DNA of 64,000 nucleotides from Amblyomma americanum (taxonomy: Eukaryota; Arthropoda; Arachnida; Ixodida; Ixodidae), in contig NC_135500.1 of assembly GCF_052857255.1 (NCBI RefSeq), positions 51,176,272-51,240,271 of the forward strand. Direction: 5' to 3'. The notes below the pieces were generated by a model that saw nothing but the letters and a program-made list of their open reading frames with translations, had not been told where the DNA came from and made no database searches. Positions 34,598 to 48,559 of this stretch are shown here, piece by piece. A program made the translations under genes and the position numbers. Each line of letters starts with the position of its first letter. Position 1 is the first letter of the stretch.

Positions 34598-34790
34598 CCC
34601 GCCGTGGTGGCTTGTGGTTAGGGCTGTCGGTTACTGATCCGGAGTTCCCGGGTTCGAGCCCGATCGCGGCGGCTGCGTTTCGATGGAGGTGGAACGCTAA
34701 GGTGGCCGTGTGCTGTGCGATGTCAGGGCACGTTAAAGATCCCCACGTGGTCGAAATTATTCCGGAGTACTCCACTACGGCAAACGCCAT
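34598..34790 (+). mobile_element. Ruka-type SINE, 3'-shortened
   Basis: Head with GGTTCGAGCCC B box (near 34652), body with TTAAAGATCCCCACG and GAAATTATTCCGGAG. It ends after CTCCACTACGGCA without the pyrimidine part or the ATT tail. It is more diverged than the other copies. Confidence 0.82.
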
Positions 34791-34829
34791 CCACTCTCCA
34801 GATCTAAACAAAGCAAGCCACCTCTCTCA

Positions 34830-35100
34830 TTTGGCGCGTGCCGAACCATGGAGTGTTTGCCACACAGGAACGCATTCTTTGGGGATGCGAGGGTAAACCT
34901 CCCCCACAAACATTGCTGCCAGCTCCATCTGCGGAGGGTTGGACCGAACTCCTTGAAAGTCTAGACAAGAAGACACAACTGGCACTCATCTCGTGGTCTC
35001 AAGACGTCGTCCCCACTTGGGGGTCACACTCGGCCCACCTACCCTAACTCCCCACCCTCAAGTGGCAAATTAAGTTGTTCTCTCTCTCTCTCTCTCTCAA
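34830..35100 (+). mobile_element. I-group LINE, 3' end only
   Basis: Plus-strand translation has ERILWGCEGKPPP and EGWTELLESLDKKTQLALIS, as at the very end of I-group ORF2 after the Cys/His knuckle. It is followed by a short 3' UTR and a TC repeat (35079-35098). Strongly 5'-truncated. Confidence 0.6.
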
Positions 35101-36420
35101 ACAGGAACGTGGGTCTGCGAGAGTTGAACGCTCTCTGCCTCACCCAAGCCTACATCACGAGCCGCGCGGCGTACTCATTTCCCTACCTCCCCCTAAAAAA
35201 GGAGCGCGACCGCATCAACACACTCATCAGGAGCTGCATGAAGGTCGCCGTCCCCCTACCCCCCAGCACTACTGCCTGGCTTCTCAACTTCAGTATCCAC
35301 AACACGTTTGAGGAGCTGGCAGAAGCCAGCCTAAGAGTAAAGCTGACTCGCCTTTCAGGTACCGCGGCAGGCCGCGCTCTACTCTGTCAAGCATCGCCCC
35401 GATCACCCATGCTACCGAGAGGGTTTTCCTACCTCGAGACCTACACACCCATCTCATCATTTTTCCATTCCTAAGAACATGCAACCCGAGAACAACAGAG
35501 AATGCAAGGCAGCCCGTGCCAAAGCCCTGCACAACCTGTAGGGCGACAGTTCCGAGGTAGCCTACGTGGACGTGGAAGCGTGTTCGTCGGGCTCCCACAA
35601 GGTACTCGCCGTCGCTAACAATCAGGCCCGATTAATCTCATCAGCTCCATCACCACGGACTCATACGATATAGGAGAGGAAGCGTCCATTGTGCTCGCTC
35701 TCATCTCCACCTCTGCAAACAAAACTCTCTCCTACTCAAAATCCGCCCTATCCAATTTCCTCAAATGCCTGATATCCCGCACCGCGGCTCCGCGTCTACG
35801 CATCTGGCACGCACCCGCCCTGTAACCTTCATCTGGATCCCCGCACACGCAGGCCTCCCTTGTAACGCCGAGATCCACTCCCTCGCCCGAGGTCTAACTT
35901 TCTGGGCCGGAGTTGGACCTCTTCCGCCATCCCAGGAGCGTCTTGTTACGTTCAGAGATATTCTTACCTATTACCGAGATACTCAGCGCGTTCACGCACC
36001 GCCGGCTCCCTCCCTATTCTTAACTCAGGCCTCTTACTGGCGCTGACTCCAGGCCCGAACTGCTCCCTACCCTGTTCTCCTTCATGCCCGCTACCCCGAT
36101 GAATTCCGTTCTTCTTGTAAGCTCGGCGGGAAATCAGGAGACTTCCTTCATGTCCTCCTCACATGTCCTGCCTTCCCACGCCCTCCATCCCCCACCACGG
36201 CGGAGTCATACTGGGAGACTCTCCTGGCCAGCTCTGCTGCTGGTGACCAGCGCCGGATAATTACCGACGCCCTGAAGCTGATAGCCCTCCAAGGGCTGCC
36301 CTTTGACCTGTAATAGCAGCCCCTTAAGCGTTGCCTCGAACCATGTTAGGAGGTTTGCCCCCCCCCCCCCCCCCCCCCTCTGTATTGCTTGGAAATAAAT
36401 TTTTTGCAAATCCACCAGCC
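35101..36420 (+). mobile_element. I-group LINE, 3' half (RT end, RNase H)
   Basis: Starts abruptly after the TC repeat of the neighbouring LINE end. RT C-terminus: LRELNALCLTQAYITSRAAY, KERDRINTLIRSCMKVAV (open to 35474). RNase H pieces: EVAYVDVEACSSGSHKVLAV (first Asp), DSYDIGEEASIVLALI (Glu), then PVTFIWIPAHAGLPCNAEIH (His block, where GNE is changed to NAE). Frames shift several times. It ends near 36420 after a poly-C run (36358-36378). Confidence 0.7.
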
Positions 36421-36486
36421 TGTGGCAATTTTGTGGCAATAAAGTTGTAACCCCCCACCTTGAGGTACCTGGCGGTGATGATTTTC

Positions 36487-36600
36487 CGATGATTTTGAGG
36501 AAAGGAAGGGCGCATAACGCTCCCTGGGTCAGTGGACGCCTCAGTCGCGCTCCGAGGTACGTGATGGTGGTGAGAGAGAGATGTGGGTTGCATGCATTAG
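36487..36600 (+). repeat. Interspersed repeat, second family, copy 1
   Basis: Shares GATTTT(G/A)AGGAAAGGAA, then a GCGCATA(A/G)C block and CAGTGGAC-CCTCAGTCGCGCT with 54457-54514 plus 55305-55330. The class is unknown. The other copy is interrupted by a hairpin retroposon. Confidence 0.5.
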
Positions 36601-36644
36601 CTTTAACAACGCTGTGGCAGACACGCGGCACTGCACCAATAGGC

Positions 36645-36805
36645 CACGGCGTTCATGCGGTGGCCAACGTCTGGCGATCAAACATTAACTGCCACCTGGC
36701 AAGGTGGCAGGGTGGCCGCGCTTCCTATTCAGTGTGCGGAACGCACTCAACGTTACAGACGCTAAGCCGCGCCTACTTCCCCGATACACTACAGCTTTCG
36801 CTTTC
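36645..36805 (+). repeat. Interspersed repeat, copy 2 (of 33785-33945)
   Basis: Matches 33785-33945, including GCCACCTGGCAAGGTGGCAG, CTCAACGTTACAGACGC and TTTCGCTTTCT. About 75-80% similar by eye. Confidence 0.6.
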
Positions 36806-36849
36806 TATACCGTGTTTGAAATATCAAGTGCAACGCTCTGAAGGCTACG

Positions 36850-39435
36850 GAAGTAGTCCGAAAAAAAAAGGCGTATCACTGTTCTGTGGCGGTGTGCTCT
36901 AACGCGTCGCTCCGGAGAGTCAACTGGCGGTGCTGGGTTCAAATCACGCATGATGAAACTTTTTGTCCGCACATTTTCTTTCATCACAAGTTGTATTTCG
37001 CGTGACTTGAATGAGAAATCTCGTTTTGTTCAGATACGCTTTAATATTATGCCGCGTTCTGAAATGAACTACATGCATCTGTTAATTTCATGCATACCGC
37101 GGTAATGTGAGCAGTCCTAAATTCGTTGTCAATGAGCTCGTACCGGCCTTTGGTCAGCAGTGGCGGTTTTCTTCCCGATTCTGCAGCATTGTGGCTAGAC
37201 TTTTTAGATGCAAGCGATCGGTTTGTGTGAAAAGATGACGTTCATTAGTCGGGTTTAATTAATTTGCACAGTGGTGAGTGCTCCGACATGGCCCGATTAA
37301 CAAGTGGCCCCCTGCAACTTTTGATTTTGCCGTTGCCGAGGAACCCACTCGTTTGTGGGCCTCTCTTAAAGTATCTGGCATGTTACAAATTGTTCCGTGC
37401 AACCGGTTAGTGGCGGATCCAGTCTTCGGCAAAAAAGTCTGGGACCGACATTGGCACTGAGCTGTAGAGTAGCCCAAAATACTTGACGAGAGCAATTATT
37501 TTTTAGTGATCGTAAAGTTCAGGAAGAATATGTCTGTTAAATTAGAAAGCTCGTTTATAATACATAAGCACAGAAACCATTATCTACACTTCTTAATCGC
37601 ATATTTTATAACTGTATATATGTAACATTCTTGTGCATATCTGCAATTCTTTTATTTTTGTTCAGATATTTTTTGGTTCTTAAGCAAAGCGCGTTTTCTT
37701 TTGTCATTGAAAACAGAGCTCTATAACAGTTTTATGATGTGCGGCAGAATAGCAGTACGTTTAAACCTATGGTTCAACGTTTTACACACACCATCCTAAT
37801 ATGGCCTCTTTTGCCTGGTTAAGTGTTAAATTTAGAACATAGCCTTGATTCACACAGTGACAGTAAATAGTGCTCCCTCCAGAGTTACAGATTTGTTCTT
37901 GTGCACAAATTTATATGAAGGCAATAAAGAGGCAAAGCAGATTGTCTCGATTTCCCTGCTCTCCTAGAAGAGCAGAAGCAGCTCAGGCAGGATTTTCATG
38001 CAGCCAGACAAAAAGAGTTCCGAGCTGTGGGAGCGTCAAGTAAGAATGTAGAAAAAATTGTACAATGCTATGAAGAAATCTTCCGAAAGAGCAAACAATA
38101 AATGAGACAGGACAATAAAGAATGTTGACCCCGAAGTGTTTCCGAGAAATTGTTTATTCAGGAAAGAGCCAGAGGGATGGATTACAGTGCATACAAATTA
38201 AAGGACACGTGCGGTCTAGGTACACCAACACACAATCAGTCAAATGCTCTAAAATTTCAAGAAAAAAGTGCAGGCCATCGAACAACATTATTTCATACAA
38301 CGAATACCTGACCAATGTCTGGACATATTTCAAAAAGCAGTGCATTTTCGCTCAACAAAATCAATTTCCTGGGATATGTACTAACAAAGACATGACTCGA
38401 AACAAATTCACACGAACCGAGCAAGAGCCAGCTTGAAATCATTCACACCCCCCAAAAATGAAGGACAGAACATACAGTACTGGCTACCTCAACACTGACA
38501 CTGCCGCATTCCATAATATGTCAAAACGACCAGAGATTGACAGTAACGAAAGATAACACCAAACCAGGATTCCGTTTCAGGATATGAAGATCAGACACCC
38601 ATGCATACCATAGCCAACTCTTTGGACAGCAAACTGAATAAATTCCTGTTCAATTAGTCGAGCGAATCAAACAGTAGATGTTCGAAATTATTTTAAACCA
38701 ATCGAAGTTGCTCTCAAATTTTCAGATACCTTTCGAATAATTGACGGAACGCTTGATTAAGCTCCACTGTTTTTTTTTTTGCAGTGAATCTTCCAAAGGC
38801 ACCACACACTGACGACGTGCACCACTATTCATATTCTAATTGGAAAGAGTAATATTTGCACTCCCTTACAAATTCTACTTCTACACAGACGCTATTAACC
38901 CGACCACGCACAACCATCACCACAGCCACCATCACCTCCTCCTCCGCCACCACCTCCTCTTCGGCCCCCACCACCACGTCCTTCATATCCACCTTAGCAC
39001 TGACACTACAAGTTACTGCCTGAAACAATTTGATGCTAATAAGCACGTGCTTTTACACATGCACACAAAAGAGTGATCACAGCATGCCGATAAGTCCTCT
39101 CTCTTTCCTCGGTTGACTGATCAACACACACCCACGTGTACACATATTTTCACCTTTCCACTCACACACGCACAAAGGTGATCACAGCATGCCTATGAGA
39201 CATCTCTCTCTTCTCAGTAGCATGTGTATTATAATTCCACTCAAAGTCAAACCAGTTCCTCGATGCCGCTTAAATCTTCATCAATGAAATGAGTGCTCGA
39301 CTCACCAGAAGAGGAGTTGCACGAGTCACAAAGGCTGAAGACAAATGGTTAAATTTCAGCGTCAGCAATCATATCGCGATGCCGTGTTTTAGTCTCAGCT
39401 TGCTCCACACGAACACAACAGTTTTGCCAGTTTTC
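36850..39435. other. No gene recognised; one microsatellite
   Basis: Apart from a CAC/CTC-rich stretch at about 38905-38990, I see only short frames. The right part (39100-39435) may belong to the 3' flank of the transposase element. Confidence 0.45.
38905..38990. repeat. CAC/CTC-rich low-complexity stretch
   Basis: Irregular repeats of CACC, CTCC and CCACC units. Its reading frames encode only His- or Val/Glu-rich strings. Confidence 0.7.
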
Positions 39436-40660
39436 CTAGCTTATAGACGCCAGAGTTTCCGGCAGGAGCTTTTTCACCTCAGCAAAACTGAAACATTTGT
39501 TGCGACTTGCGATGTATTCCTTCTCCTGGCTCCAGACAAGTTCAACGAGATTGAACTCGCAGTGGTACGGTGGAAAAAGAAGCACATCGTGGCTATGGGT
39601 TGCCGCCAGGGTGTTGATGCGGTGCACAACACTGGGTGTGTTTACCTCTTGAGAAAGCTCCAGCAGTTCTGACCTCACCACGTCCTGTGACCTTGGAACA
39701 TCTTTCTTTGTGAGCCAAAGCAACCTTGCGCGTAGGCTTGGTAGGTGCTTTTTCAAGAGCCACGCTATGGTATGGTGCATTGTATATGACGATAATGCTA
39801 TTAGCCGGAATATTTGGCAAAAGCTTGTCGGTGAACCACTTCTCAAAGTAGTTGCCATCCATCTCAGAGTGGTAGACAGCGTGGTTTCCATTTTTTGCTC
39901 TGAGGAAGTCACCAGCGTCTTGCACGAATTCTATTGCACTGCTCCCAGCTTGTACGAAGATCAAACGGGCCAGTTTGCCCGAAGGCGCAGTCAATCCCGT
40001 GGTTAAACCTTTCAGGAAGGCATCCTCAGATGACTGCATAGTCTTGTCCTGTCAGACAAGACTTTGTGTCCTGTCAGACAAGACTTTTGTGTGCCGTGCG
40101 TTCATCAGGTTTCATCTAGATAGATGATGTACCTGTAAATGCGAAACAACTAAGTGCACGAGTTCATGCTGTAAGTAAACAAACACACTGCAGCATGCAA
40201 GTAGGCAACGCACTGAAACAAACACACTGCTGCGACTGTCTCACAAACAGCCGCTCAAATAGAATCGACGAAAAGAATTATCTCGGCTTTACTGCTCTCT
40301 TCTTCGGGCTTCTATATCGCGCCTAGGCGATATTTCGTAGCCAGTTTATATTCACTGTATGTTTGCATGGGGTATTTGACTGATTCGGCAACATTTGAAA
40401 TGTCTTCACTTGCGGCGGCTGCGAACAAAAATTGCCAACGTTCGCAGCAGTAGCGCCAGTAACTCGCAGCACCGGAGCAACGGGCAGTGTACAGTGGGTG
40501 TTCATTCGTTCCTACGGTGACGACGGAATAGCTTCATTGCAGTGCTACGACATTTTTGGCAGTTTTGTTGTTTTTGCTTGCCGCACCAATTGGGATTCAG
40601 CGATTAGGTCTGACACTTGCAGACACGTACCCCACCCAAACGTAGCGCAAAACTGGCCGT

Positions 40661-41498
<838 letters not shown>

Positions 41499-41698
41499 AC
41501 TGGTTGGCAGCAGCTGGGATGGACCGTGCGACATCGGGATTTCTCAACCGGTAAGCGTTTCGGCATTTTGCTATAGGATTCGCCAGGCTTCAGATTTTGA
41601 GATAATAATCTAGATCACTGGGAAGTGTATGTCAATTGAGAAAGGGTAATCTCATGACATTTTGAAGATAGCATTGCCAAAGCGGAGAAGGCATTGAC

Positions 41699-44600
41699 AT
41701 GGACCTTATGAAATTGTCAAAGTCGGACTTGCTGTTGTTATGCGAGGAACTGTCAATAGAAGTACAGGGCAAAATTACAAAACTTGAAATATGCAAGACA
41801 ATTCAAAAGCACGTAGAGGACGATCAGCTGGTAGATACGTGGAATTTGGTACAGGAAGAGAAAAGAAAAAGGGAAGCAGAATGGGAAAAAGAGAAAGAAC
41901 GGCAAAAGTGGGAAGCTGAAAAAGAAGAAAGAAATCTAAAGCGATTGCAGCTTGAAAGCGAAAATCGAAAAAAAGGCGACAGTTAGAGAGCCGGGTCTCC
42001 TGAAAGAGCAAGCGATGTACAATCATATAGAATGAACAGATTCATGCAGCCCTATGAAAGTGGAAGGGACATAGGATTGTACCTGGGAAACTTTGAGAGA
42101 ACTTGCGAAAGGGAGAACTTTGCTCGCAGTACATGGCCGCAACGGCTTCTGACACTCTTGCCATGTGAAGTAGCTGAAGTCATAGCGAGACTTAGCACAC
42201 AAGACGCAGCTGACTACGAAAAAGTCAAAGCCAGCCTGCTAAAAAGGTACCGGCTGTCAGCCGAAGCTTTCCGACAGCGCTTCAGGAACGCAATGAAAAA
42301 CGATAGCGAGGGCTATCCGGATTTCGCGTATGGACTAAAGACGAATCTGCTAGAGTGGCTAAAAGGAGCCGAGGTTTATGAAAGCCGAGACAAAATCATT
42401 GAGTGTTTTTGCCTTGAGCAATTTTACCGAAGCATTCCCCAAGTGGTGAAACTGTGGGTTCAAGACAGGGAAAAAGTCGACACAGTTGAAAGGGCCGCTG
42501 AGCTAGCAGAGGAGTACGTTTCGCGCAGAAGGTTGAGCACTGAAGAGGGTGCGTCACACGCTCGAAACGCGATGCGAGATAAAGGGCCTAGCAGAAAGAC
42601 GCGAAGTGCTAGAAGTTCGGAGCAATCAGAGGCAACGAAGGTAGCGCCAGAAAAGCGTGAAGAACAGGCGATGAGACAGGGAGCAGACAAAGCCCCGAAA
42701 AAAGAGTTTGAGGCTAGTAGGCCATTTCGTTGCTACAACTGCAATGGTGTCGGGCACTTTGCAGCCAAGTGTACAAAGCAACGTTTGGTGTTCTCGTGCG
42801 TCGAGGATAACGACGAGAATCTAGAGCTCCTTAAGCCAGACCTGCACGAGCTGCACGTTAACGGGAAACCGTGCAGGGTGCTTCGTGATAGCGCCGCGAC
42901 GATGGACGTTGTCCACCCGTCTTACGTGTCAGTGGACGATTTTACGGGAGAAGTGTCGTGGATAAAACAGGCAGTAGAAGAACACAGTGTATGCCTTCCC
43001 ATAGCTAGAGTGATAATTTGTGGACCGTTTGGAGAGCTAATCACTGAGGCCGCAGTTTCGAAGGCCGTGCCACTTCAATATCCTTACCTCTTCTCGAGTC
43101 GATCAGACCAATTGCTACGCGAGAGAGGCCAGAAACTTGGAAGCGGGGTGATACAAGCTTTCACAAGATCGAAAACTCGTCAGCTCGCATCTCAACTAAG
43201 TCAGATTTCCGAACCTCAGGTAGCCAGAGACGCACCAGTCAGCATATTGTTGCAATCAAATGAGGAGGGAAGTGAACCAACGAGGAATGAAAGCCAGACA
43301 GCTGACCGAGGAAATGAGCGACGAGGGACTTCAACCACTAAGTCGGTAGAGGAATCAGAAAACGCTGAAGGATCCGTTTTATCTCCAACATCGCGTAGTT
43401 TTGATCGCCTTCTGAAGGTGAACAGGGAGTCCCTAACAAAAGAACAGAAGCAGGATCCCACTTTGGAAAGACTGCACCTTACAGCTAAAGAGGGCATCGC
43501 GAGACGCAACATAACGATGCATGAGAAGGGAGGCTTACTATACCGACACTACCAGGACAGAAAAGGCAAAACATGTGATCAGCTGGTCGTGCCCGAAAAA
43601 TACAGAGCGGACATTCTGAGTCTCTGCCACGGAAATGGCTGGGCAGGACATCTGGGAGTCAATAAAACAAAGGAGCGCCTATTAATGGAATATTATTGGC
43701 CGGGTTGTTTCAAAGATGCGGAACGCTACGTAAAATCATGCGATGCGTGCCAGCGCGTGGGCAAGCCGGGAGAGACATGGAAGGCTCCACTGAAAATTGT
43801 TCCATTGATCTCGGAACCTTTCCGCCGGCCTGTAATAGACACAGTAGGCCCTTTGCCTAACACGAAATCAGGCTATAAGTACCTGCTTACTATGCTATGT
43901 CCCGCCACAAAATTTCCCGAAGCAATTCCGTTGAAGGACTTGAGCTCCACAGAAATAGTTGATGCCCTTTTGTTAGTGTTCGCGAGAATAGGATTTCCGG
44001 CCGAAATCCAAGCCGATCAGGCGACGGTCTTTACAAGCGCCTTGACGACCACATTCCTAGAAAGATGCGGAATAAAACTGTTGCACAGCTCGGTGTATCA
44101 TCCGCAGTCCAACAGTGTAGAGAAATGGCATTCGGTGCTGAAGCGGGTGCTACGCGCTCTTTGTTATGAGCATAAAGCAGACTGGGAGGATTTTCTGCCG
44201 GCCACGCTTTTCGCTTTATGAACAGTCCCCCACGAAGCTACGGGGTTTACGCCAGCAGAACTCGTGTACGGAAGAGCCCTCCGCTCTCCCCTCCGAATGC
44301 TGAGAGAAATGTGGGAAGGGACAGGAGAGAACCAGACAGTGGTTGAGTACGTGCTTAAGCTACTGGACCGCCTTAACAACACGAGGGAATTAGTAAATCG
44401 AAGTATGATAGCTGCCCAGGAGGCCGCCAAGGTCTATTATGACAAAAACGCTCGCCTTCGAGGTTTCACCGCGGGCGATCGCGTGATGATCCTCCGGCCA
44501 TCGAGAAAAAATAAGCTGGAAGTTCACTGGGATGGTCCAGTAGAAGTGTTGCAAAAACTTTCGGAGACGAATTACGCGCTAAGGGTTCCAGGCAGGGGAA

Positions 44601-44800
44601 AGCAGGTGAAAATCTATCATTGCAATCTGATGAAGCCGTTCGTGAAACGCAGCGGGATCGTCAATCTGACTCTAAATGAACCAGAAGAGCTGGACAGCGA
44701 GAGTCAGGGTTGGAAGGGAGGTGCGGACGCTAGTGACAACGTGGAAAACATTCTGGCTCACTCCGTGAATGCGGATTTCCTAAGCGGGCTAGTCCCTTAA
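41699..44800 (+). pseudogene. Gag-protease-integrase polyprotein (two stops)
   Basis: One frame with two nonsense codons (TAG at 41984-41986, TGA at 44219-44221). The N-terminus MDLMKLSKSDLLLLCEELSI is SAP-like, followed by a charged coiled coil. The gag core has TWPQRLLTLLPCEVAEVIAR, QRFRNAMKNDSEGYPDFAYG and FYRSIPQVVKLWV (SCAN-like). Zinc knuckle CYNCNGVGHFAAKC. Protease-like LRDSAATMDVVHPSYV (DSA instead of DTG/DSG). Integrase: HGNGWAGHLGVNKTK with CDACQ (zinc), VIDTVGPLP (Asp), EIQADQATVF (Asp), QSNSVEKWHSVLK (Glu), and VYHCNLMKP-like tail (IYHCNLMKPF). The integrase triad is intact. The TGA is a likely CGA-to-TGA change. Confidence 0.85.
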
Positions 44801-45360
44801 CTGACGCCTTGCGAAAGGGAGCACCTACTAACGTAAGTTGGGATAACCAAAAAGAAAACGCCTTCAAAAGCCTGAAGGAAGCACTCGTGTCCCGACCCTT
44901 GCTCAGGACCCCTGACTATGGGAAAGAGTTCATAGTCCAGTGTGATGCCAGTGATAGAGGGCTGGGTGCTGTCTTAAGCCAAGTTAGCTACGACCATGAA
45001 GAACACCCAGTTCTGTACATCAGCCGCAAACTGACCAGTAGAGAGGAAGCGTACAGCGCTTCCGAAAAAGAGTGCGCGTGTTTAGTTTGGGCAGCGCAGA
45101 AGTTGTCGTGTTACCTGTACGGAGCAAAGTTTGTGTTTGAGACCGACCATTGTCCTTTAACGTGGCTGCGACAGATGTCCCCCAAAAATGGTCGCTTGCT
45201 CAGATGGAGTCTGGCTCTCCAACAGTACAATTTCTCGGTGCGTTATAAAAAGGGGAAACTGCACGGAAATGCTGATGGTTTGAGCAGATTGGTGAAAGCG
45301 GGAGAACTAAGAGGAATCTCCTCCTGTGTGAGTGTTTTTTTTTTACTTTGTTCCGAGTAA
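44785..45360 (+). pseudogene. Gypsy-type RNase H (RT deleted)
   Basis: Different frame from the integrase. It begins at the RT-RNase H linker ASPLTDALRKGAP with no RT blocks before it, so a deletion joins integrase end to RT end at about 44780. Then FIVQCDASDRGLGAVLSQ (first Asp), AYSASEKECACLVWA (Glu), KFVFETDHCPLTWL (Asp) and LHGNADGLSR (Asp). All catalytic acidic residues are visible. It ends at 45360. The usual start is not available, so translation of this piece is doubtful. Confidence 0.85.
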
Positions 45361-45689
45361 TCCGGCTGTGGCAGTTTCAAAAGGAGATGTTTCGCGCTCA
45401 GTCGGCACAACGTTAACCCAAATTTGAACACAATTTTTTTTAAAAGTGTATTGTTGTCAATGGAAGAAGCCTGGTGATTCTTTGGCGAAGTCCGAGCGCT
45501 TGCGGGTGGGGCAGTGCTTTGCTGTTTGGAACGTCCCACCTGCGCTTTCTTTTGTTGGTGGTGCTTTGGGTTCTGCCTTGGGGGCGATGATATTGCAATC
45601 CAGGGGACCAACACGGACGCCATCTCATCTCTTCCTGCCCAGCGGTCGTCAACGCTGGACATTCGAGATTTTTCGGGCCGCGGAGGAGC

Positions 45690-46663
<974 letters not shown>

Positions 46664-47740
46664 CCGTGAAACATCACCTCTACGCGAAAGGTCAGCAATA
46701 GCAACGTGATTAAGGCGATTTCTTTTAAATGTGTTATTCTGAAGCAACACTCACTGTTACGACTACGAGGTTGCAACGCTAACGTCAAACTCTATGTGAA
46801 GCCAGTCTAAATGTGCTGCGTAAGAAAATAAGCAAGGAACGGCTCGTACCTGCCCTGTCCTCGAAATACCTTGATCGGTCGCAAGTACCTGCGACGCCAG
46901 GAATGATGTCACTTCGCGCGATTAGCGCAAGGTTCAGTTTTCTTTTTCAAATGTGAATGCGGTGTTCTTCATAAACCTTCACAACGTCGTTTTCTTGAAG
47001 TTCGGCATGTCGTCGTCCTCATTGACAGCCTTTAGCACGCTGTCCAATGTGACAGTTCCCTTTTCGCGTACATACTGTGCACTTTCAGATGGATGGCATG
47101 GACTGTGAAGCTGTCATTCATTACTGTTCGCGAGCTTGAAATCTTCACGTTGCGAGGTCTTCCCTTTGGAGACGCCAAAGGACCACACAGACGCTCCGCC
47201 TTGATTTTGGCAACGGTACGAGGAGATACTCCGGTGTCCTCGCTCGCAGCGCTGAGTACTTCCCGAACAGGCTTCTCCGGAAAACGGGTCCTGGTACGGG
47301 AGTGCACATTTGCAATTACTTGTTTGGCGTGCCTTGACACCTTAGATGTACCGACCTTCGAGAAAATGCGTACAGGAGAGGTGGCCGGGGTCGCTGAGCA
47401 GGACGCCATTTTCTCAAAAGTGAAAGGGAGCCGGAAACAGTAAACACGGCGGCCATGGTTGCTGTGACAGCGAAAACTTGAAATGGAAAAAGACGAAAAA
47501 TGCAAAATACAAAATAACAAATCTCGATCGATTCGCTCGCAATAAGAACGTTTTTTGTCGCGCTGATGACAAATCTATTATCCAAGAAGCCTGCCGGCAA
47601 GGCATTTGTTATTGTTCGCTCACCACAAGCAACGCACTATTTTGTGTCGCAGATGCAGGTAGCGCAAAAAAGAGCGCTAGCTTTGGCAGCGTTGCACCGG
47701 ATGTATGAAAAGGAGTATAAGAAGCTATAGCAGAAGTTAA

Positions 47741-48559
47741 AATGCAGCTAATTTTGCAGCACGGGCTACACTGGGTTGCCAGTCAAGTATTTCACCAAGT
47801 ATTTCAGTATTCTTAATTCTTTCCGGGGATGTGGAAACAAACCCCGGACCTGATTCTAATGACATCCTGGCTACTGTGCTGGAGACTGTACAAAGGATCG
47901 AATCCGGCCAAGATGGAATTCGAAGTGATTTGAGAGAGTTGAAGCAGTGGCAAGCGTCAGTAGACATTGAACTGAAGCAGTTGTCTTCTAGACTTCGCAG
48001 TGTTGAAGTGGACGTTTCAGATCTAAAAAACAATCCCGCTGCGTCTTCGGCTGATTCTCCTGGTGCAGTTTCCAGCGTCATCTCTGACCAGCTCAGAATT
48101 ATTGAATCGCGTTGTTATGACGCGGAAAACAGGCTGAGACGCTGCAACTTGCTTTTTTTCGGCCTTTCCGATGACATATCTGAGACATGGCCAAGTGCTG
48201 AAAGAAAAGTGATTGACCTGTGCAAGAAGGAATTGGACATTACAGTAGATTCATCGCAATTAGAACGGGCACACCGCATTGGTAAATACGACCCGGAAAA
48301 GTGCAGGCCAGTGATGGTAAAATTCACATTGTTTAAGGACAAACAACAGATCATTGGGAACGGCATCAAGCTGAAAGGAACTAACTATGCTGTGCGCGAA
48401 GATTTTTCCTTTCAGACACGACTGGCTAGAAAGAAGTTGATCGAATTTGCCAAACCACAAAAAGTTCCGTACAAGCTAAATGTCGATAAGCTGAGAATAA
48501 ACGATAGTGTTTACGTGTACGACGCCGCTACTGACACCGTAAAACTATCTTCCGCATAG
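47741..48559 (+). CDS. LINE ORF1 protein with N-terminal 2A-like motif
   Basis: Open from 47741 to the TAG at 48557-48559, without an early AUG in this frame. An ATG at 47742 lies in another frame and stops after about 23 codons. Residues around 47813-47848 read LILSGDVETNPGP, a full match to the 2A consensus (D-V/I-E-x-NPGP) that makes ribosomes skip a peptide bond. Then come a coiled coil (IRSDLRELKQWQASVDIELK, LSSRLRSVEVDVSDLK) and an L1-type RNA-binding domain (RCNLLFFGLSDDISETWPSA, ERAHRIGKYDPEKCRPVMVK, FQTRLARKKLIEFAK). It is probably an RNA-binding, trimer-forming LINE protein. How translation starts is unclear: a non-AUG start, or one base lost or gained in the N-terminus. Confidence 0.8.
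   Translation, partial: NAANFAARATLGCQSSISPSISVFLILSGDVETNPGPDSNDILATVLETVQRIESGQDGIRSDLRELKQWQASVDIELKQLSSRLRSVEVDVSDLKNNPAASSADSPGAVSSVISDQLRIIESRCYDAENRLRRCNLLFFGLSDDISETWPSAERKVIDLCKKELDITVDSSQLERAHRIGKYDPEKCRPVMVKFTLFKDKQQIIGNGIKLKGTNYAVREDFSFQTRLARKKLIEFAKPQKVPYKLNVDKLRINDSVYVYDAATDTVKLSSA

Noticed and set aside
36890..36960. tRNA-like stretch with GGGTTCAAATCACGC
   Set aside because: It has a B-box-like string but no matching A box or cloverleaf, and no SINE body that I recognise.
40432..40465. GCTGCGAAC/GTTCGCAGC inverted repeat as an element end
   Set aside because: Nine-base arms only, inside the predicted transposase intron, without flanking duplication.
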